A DNA stretch of 64,000 bases from Hypoxylon rubiginosum (taxonomy: Eukaryota; Ascomycota; Sordariomycetes; Xylariales; Hypoxylaceae). The stretch is taken from contig CADCXA010000060.1 in NCBI GenBank assembly GCA_902806565.1, forward strand, positions 1 through 64,000, written 5' to 3'. The position numbers and the translations under genes were made by a program. Positions 58,901-64,000 of this stretch are shown here, piece after piece; the stretch's first letter is position 1; the number at the start of each line of letters is the position of its first letter. The notes under the pieces were generated by a model. The model was given only the letters and a program-made list of their open reading frames with translations, did no database searches and was not told the origin of the DNA.

Positions 58901-61900
58901 TAATATAAAAAAAGTTATAAATATATTACTTATTTAATAAAAAACTTAATAAGCAGTTAATAATATATAAAAAGCGTTATATAAACAAAAAAATAACATT
59001 TATTTTTCTTATTTAAAAGTTTATTTTTATAATTAGCGAAGAATTTATATTTTATTATAATTACTTTAACTATATATCTTTTTATCTTAAAAAGCGTTTT
59101 TAAAAAATTAAAATAATTTAATATTTTTAAATACACGGTTTTAATTTTAATTATATAAATATTTAATAATTATTTAGTTTTAAAAGTATAAGTAATATTA
59201 TTAACATTTAATAAAACATTAATTAATATAATAATTATAATCTTTTATTTAATTAAAAAGGTTTATAATATTAATTTTTAGGTTTAGTAAATTTTTATAT
59301 TTTTAACATTTTTAATTAACAAGTAATTTACTATAAATACCTAGAAACGATATAAGGGAATAAAATTACGTAAGGTTTATATAATTTCACGGTATTACTT
59401 ATTTATATTAAAATAAATATAAAAAAAGTTAAACTTATAAAATATATTTTTTCTTTATAAGTTAAGCTTTAAATAGTTAATATTCCGCTTTTTATAAAAC
59501 CGAAGTAATATATAACTATTTTTATAAGTATTTATATATTTTATTCTAAGCTATAAAATAAGTAAAAATAATATTAAATTATTATTTTATATATTTAATA
59601 TTTTTTATTATTTAATATTTATATAAGATTTATATTATAAAATAAAATACTTATATTTTATTTAAACATTTATTTATATTTAAATATATAATTATTTATT
59701 TAAATAATTTATAAAGTAAAAGTTAGGAATTTTAAAATAAAAAAGAAAATTAAAACTTTAAATAAATATCTTTAAATAAATCTTAGTAATATAAAAAACT
59801 TTCTTTAAAATAACGTTTATAATATCTTAAACAATTTATTAATTTAATAGAACTTTTTAACGTAAATAATTTTAAACTTTTATATAGTTTAATTAAAATT
59901 AATAATATAAATTTTTATCTTATTAAACGCTTATAAAAATAATTAAAAGCGATTATTTATAGGATGTTTTATATTATATATATATAAGATTAATTAAATA
60001 TTAGCTAATTAAAATAATATTATAATTAATTAAAAAAAAAACTATTATATAATAAAAATACTTAAGTTTTATATTTTTTTAAAGTTATTATTATTATTTA
60101 AATAAGTATTTACTATTAATATATATATTTAATATTTTAAATAAATGTTAGCGGTTTAAATTAACACTAGTTTAAATTAAGAGTGATTTTTTATTATAAC
60201 ATCGTTTATATAAATATTTAACTGTTAAAATATCTTAAATATATAATTTATTAAGATTAACTTTTATTTTTTATTATAAAAAATTAAAAAAAACCTTATA
60301 TATATAATATTATTTTATTATAATTAAACCGGCCTTTTAGTTATTTATTTTTATTATTATTTTTTTATTTATTATTAAGGTATTTAAGTAAGTGGTTAAA
60401 TTATATAACGTTTATTTATTAAATATATATAATTAATTAAAAATATAAGAAATCTTTTAGTTTATTAACTTATATTTTTTATAATATTATTATAAACCGT
60501 AGTTTATTAACTATTAAAATAAAAAGTGATAAATAATGTTTAATTAATATAAATATTATTAATTTTATTTTTAAAAAACCTAGTTATTTTTTAAATTTTA
60601 AAAAGTATAAGTTAAAAAAATATATAATATATAATATAGAATCCTAGTTATTTTTTTTTATATTTAATTTAAAAATTATAAATAAAAATTATTTAAAGGT
60701 TTATTTTTTCTGTAATAAATTATAGTTTTTTAATATATAATAAAGTATTATATATAAATTTATATAAATAATTTATTTTTTTTATATAAACATTTAATTT
60801 TTTTTATATTATTTTTAAAATTCTATCTTTAGAATTATTATCTTAAAGCCGGCTTATTTACTGTTTATTTAATATAAAAATGGTTTATATAACATAAAAG
60901 GTAAATTTTTCCACTTTGGAATATATAGATTTTACGTTTAAATAGTGTTTTAATTCAGGAGAAAATAAATTAAATAATTATCTAAATAAAAATTAGTTAA
61001 AAAAGGATCTTAAAAAATATAAAAGTATTAATAATAAATTTAATTTTAGAAAAAAAGGATATATTAACAAGGAATAAGCCGAAAAAAAAAAAGTAAAAAA
61101 GTTATTTTATAAGTGTAAAAACGATTTTTTTATTGTTACTAATTTTAATAAAAAAAATCTATTTAATAATAATTTAAAACCTTTTAAATATTATTAATAA
61201 AATATTAAAACTATAAATAAAAGTAAATTTATATGTAAATAATATTTTATTAAAATAAAAGCGATTATTTGTTACGTTAAAAAATAATAAATAAAGTATA
61301 TTTTTATATTTTTAAAATAGAATTAGTAAATTAATTAATTATAAAATAAATACTACTTAAAAATTTTATAAAAAGATTAAAAAGCTTATTTTTAATTTAT
61401 TTAAATCTGTGTTATAGTTTAATTTATACATTAATATTTAAATTAAAAAATTAGTAAAAATAAATAACTTAAGTAAAATTTATAAAAAAAAAGTTTTTTT
61501 GTTATATTTTAAAGGATATTTCAGCTTATTTTTAAATGATATATAATATATAAGATTAATTTTTATATTAATAGTTAATATATAAATAATATATATTTCT
61601 TTAATAATTAAGTATTAATATACTATTAATTATAATTATAAATAATTTAAAATTTTATAAAAATACATTATTTAAAACATTAAAAACATAAAAATCATTT
61701 TATATTTATAGCAAACCTAAAATAATAAATTAATATTATTTTATAGATTTTTAAAAAGAACTTTAAACTAAGTAAATAACGTATTTTAACCGTATTATTT
61801 TTCCTTTTTTTAACTTTTACCGGGGCTTAGCTATTTTTTATTTTATAATTTTAATTTAGAAATATTTATATAATATTAATCTAGGATCCAAAAGAAGTAA

Positions 61901-64000
61901 ATTTTAAACTTTTAATTAAATTTCGTTTAATATATATTAAAATATATTTTAATTTAAAAAATAAGTAAGTTTTTTTAAGATTAAAGTTTTTAAACTTTTT
62001 AAATCCTTAGCTTTTTAAATTTTTTAAATTTTAAAGTAATTTTTTTTTTAAAGTTTTTTTATTTACCATTAATATAAAATTAAAAAAACATTTTTACTTC
62101 TTAAAATTATCTAGGAACCTATTTTTTTACTAAGTTTATATATTTTTCTATTAGTTATTATAATTTAATACCAAGTTTTTATAATAAAAAGTTTAAATAA
62201 TAATTTAAAAAATTTAATTAAGCTTTAAATTTATCTAAATAAAAATAAATTACCACTTTTATTAAAAAAACAACTTAATAATATATATATTTTCTATAAT
62301 ATAAAAAAGGCTTTTACTGGTATTTATTATATATTTAATAAATATATTACTTTAAAAAAAATAATTAAGTGGGTAGAAAAAGTTAAATAGTTTATTAAGT
62401 TCTAAAATATAATAATTAATTATAGTTTTTAATATATAACAAGGAATAATATTAATTAAAATAATATATATTTTTTTTCTTTTATATAGCTTTTTTAAAA
62501 CTAATAGTTATAATATTTTTATACTTTTTTCTTAAAAACCTTTTATTAATTTTTATAATAAACATTAACAAGGTATTATAAAACCTGGTTATAAAATATA
62601 TATTTAACTTAGATATCTTTTAATATTATTATTTTAATTATTATATATATATTAACTTATAGATTATTTATTAAAACTTAAAGCCTTAATAAAAACTTAT
62701 TTAGTAAATAATAAACCATGGTTATTTTAAAAGTAATTATTAACTTATAAAGCTAATATTAAAATAATTTATTTCTTTAAATAAAAATCTTAAGATTATA
62801 AAAATAATGGAAAATATAAAAAAACTTTTAGTTTAAAGCTTAAAAAAGCATTAAAAACTTTGTTAAAAAATTAATATATATAAAACTAAACTATATAAAA
62901 AGAAGATAAATAAGATTTAAAAAAAATAAATTAAATAATAGGTAATATAGGATATTAAGTGGTAAATTTAAAAAAATAACATTAAAAACCTTATTAAAAC
63001 AAGTTAAAAAAATATTACGTTATTATATTTAAATTATACTAATATATTAAAGGTGTTAAAAAAGATAATTATAATTAATATTAAATAATAATTAAAACGT
63101 AAAGTATATATAATTATTATAATTATTAAATATTATTTTATTTAAAAACAAAAAATAAATAAGATATATAAAACTATAAAACTATTTTTATTATTTAAGT
63201 TATAATTATCCTTTTATAATTATATTAAACAACTAAGAAAATTAGTTTAAGTGGGGAAGTTAAATTTAAGGGAAAAATTAATAAAATATTTTATATATAT
63301 AGTTAAAACTTTAATATTATTTTTAAAAAACCTATTATATAACAGTTTTTATTATTATTTTTATTTCACTTAAAAGGCGACTAGGTATTTTAAAAAAATA
63401 TATTTAAAGTGTTTAAAATTAAACTAAAAAATTAAATATTTTATTTATATATTAAATATTTAATTATAATATAAGGCGTATTTTTAAAATTATATAAAAT
63501 AAATATATAAAATCTTATTAAAAATAAAATAAAAAAAGTAAATTAATATTATATTATTAAATTAATATATTTAAATATTTATAAATAGTTTTAATAAAAT
63601 AACTTATATTATAAAAATAATATTATAATAATAATTATATAATTATATAATTATATATTTTATCTTAAAAAATAAAAATAAAAATGGTTTTTACTTAAAA
63701 AAAAACTAAGAATTTATAATAAATAATATATAATAATAAACTTAATTTTTAAAAAGGGTAATAAAAAAGAAAAACATAATTTTAAATATTTAAAAACTTA
63801 TATTTAATATATAATATATATATTATAAAAAGTTATTATTATATTAAATTAAATATATTAATTTTATAAGTTTATTTAAATAAATTAAATAAGTTTAAGT
63901 TTAATAATTATAGTTATTTAAGTAGCTTTTTTATTTTTATTATTTATTAAAAAAGATATATTATATAGTTTAAAAAATATAAGTAGATAAAAAATATAAG

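Larger units (their letters stand above)
46391..64000. repeat. AT-rich, RIP-degraded repeat block (right flank)
   Basis: Nearly pure A and T to the end of the window, with no coding frame of useful length and no recognisable RNA gene. Local islands with a few C and G (for example near 52310-52380 and 57110-57130) are too short to identify. Apart from the copies listed separately I could not pair its repeats by eye. Confidence 0.85.

Overview
The window looks like nuclear DNA of a filamentous ascomycete (Pezizomycotina). Gene-bearing DNA of balanced composition is cut by 44-126 nt spliceosomal introns with CTAAC/CTGAC-type branch points. It lies between extremely AT-rich, ORF-free blocks in which repeat copies differ almost only by C/T and G/A transitions, the signature of repeat-induced point mutation (RIP). 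I cannot name the species.

Layout. 1-15334 is AT-rich, RIP-damaged retrotransposon sequence. It holds a fragment of one element (to about 3622) and an LTR element at 4326-15334 (154 bp LTRs, target duplication AAACT/AAATT), into which a second LTR element at 8689-14496 (182 bp LTRs, target duplication ATAAC) is nested. 15335-30690 and 32000-46390 are gene-bearing. Between them is a small AT island (about 30560-31990) with LTR-derived repeats. From about 46390 to the end of the window is another AT-rich, gene-free block.

The gene-bearing part is a secondary-metabolite gene cluster. Left half: BTB-domain protein, gene remnant, cupin, cytochrome P450 (P450-1), short-chain dehydrogenase, P450-2, SnoaL/NTF2-fold protein, NmrA-like reductase, bZIP-ankyrin regulator and P450-3. 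Right half: Tri3-like acyltransferase, iterative polyketide synthase, aldo/keto reductase, UbiA-superfamily membrane protein resembling the fumagillin-type terpene cyclase, and P450-4. The gene models were spliced by hand; each junction was chosen to keep frame and restore family motifs.

How they may work together (inference): the UbiA-like protein makes or attaches a terpenoid unit, the P450s, SDR, AKR, cupin and SnoaL protein tailor it, the PKS makes a short C-methylated acyl chain, and the acyltransferase joins acyl chain and scaffold. The PKS is odd: its DH has lost the catalytic His, its KR is degenerate and it has no ER, while KS, AT, C-methyltransferase and ACP keep their key residues. 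The regulator's basic region lies in a short first exon; it is of the ToxE/Apf2 type (basic region plus ankyrin repeats), which usually controls a single neighbouring cluster.
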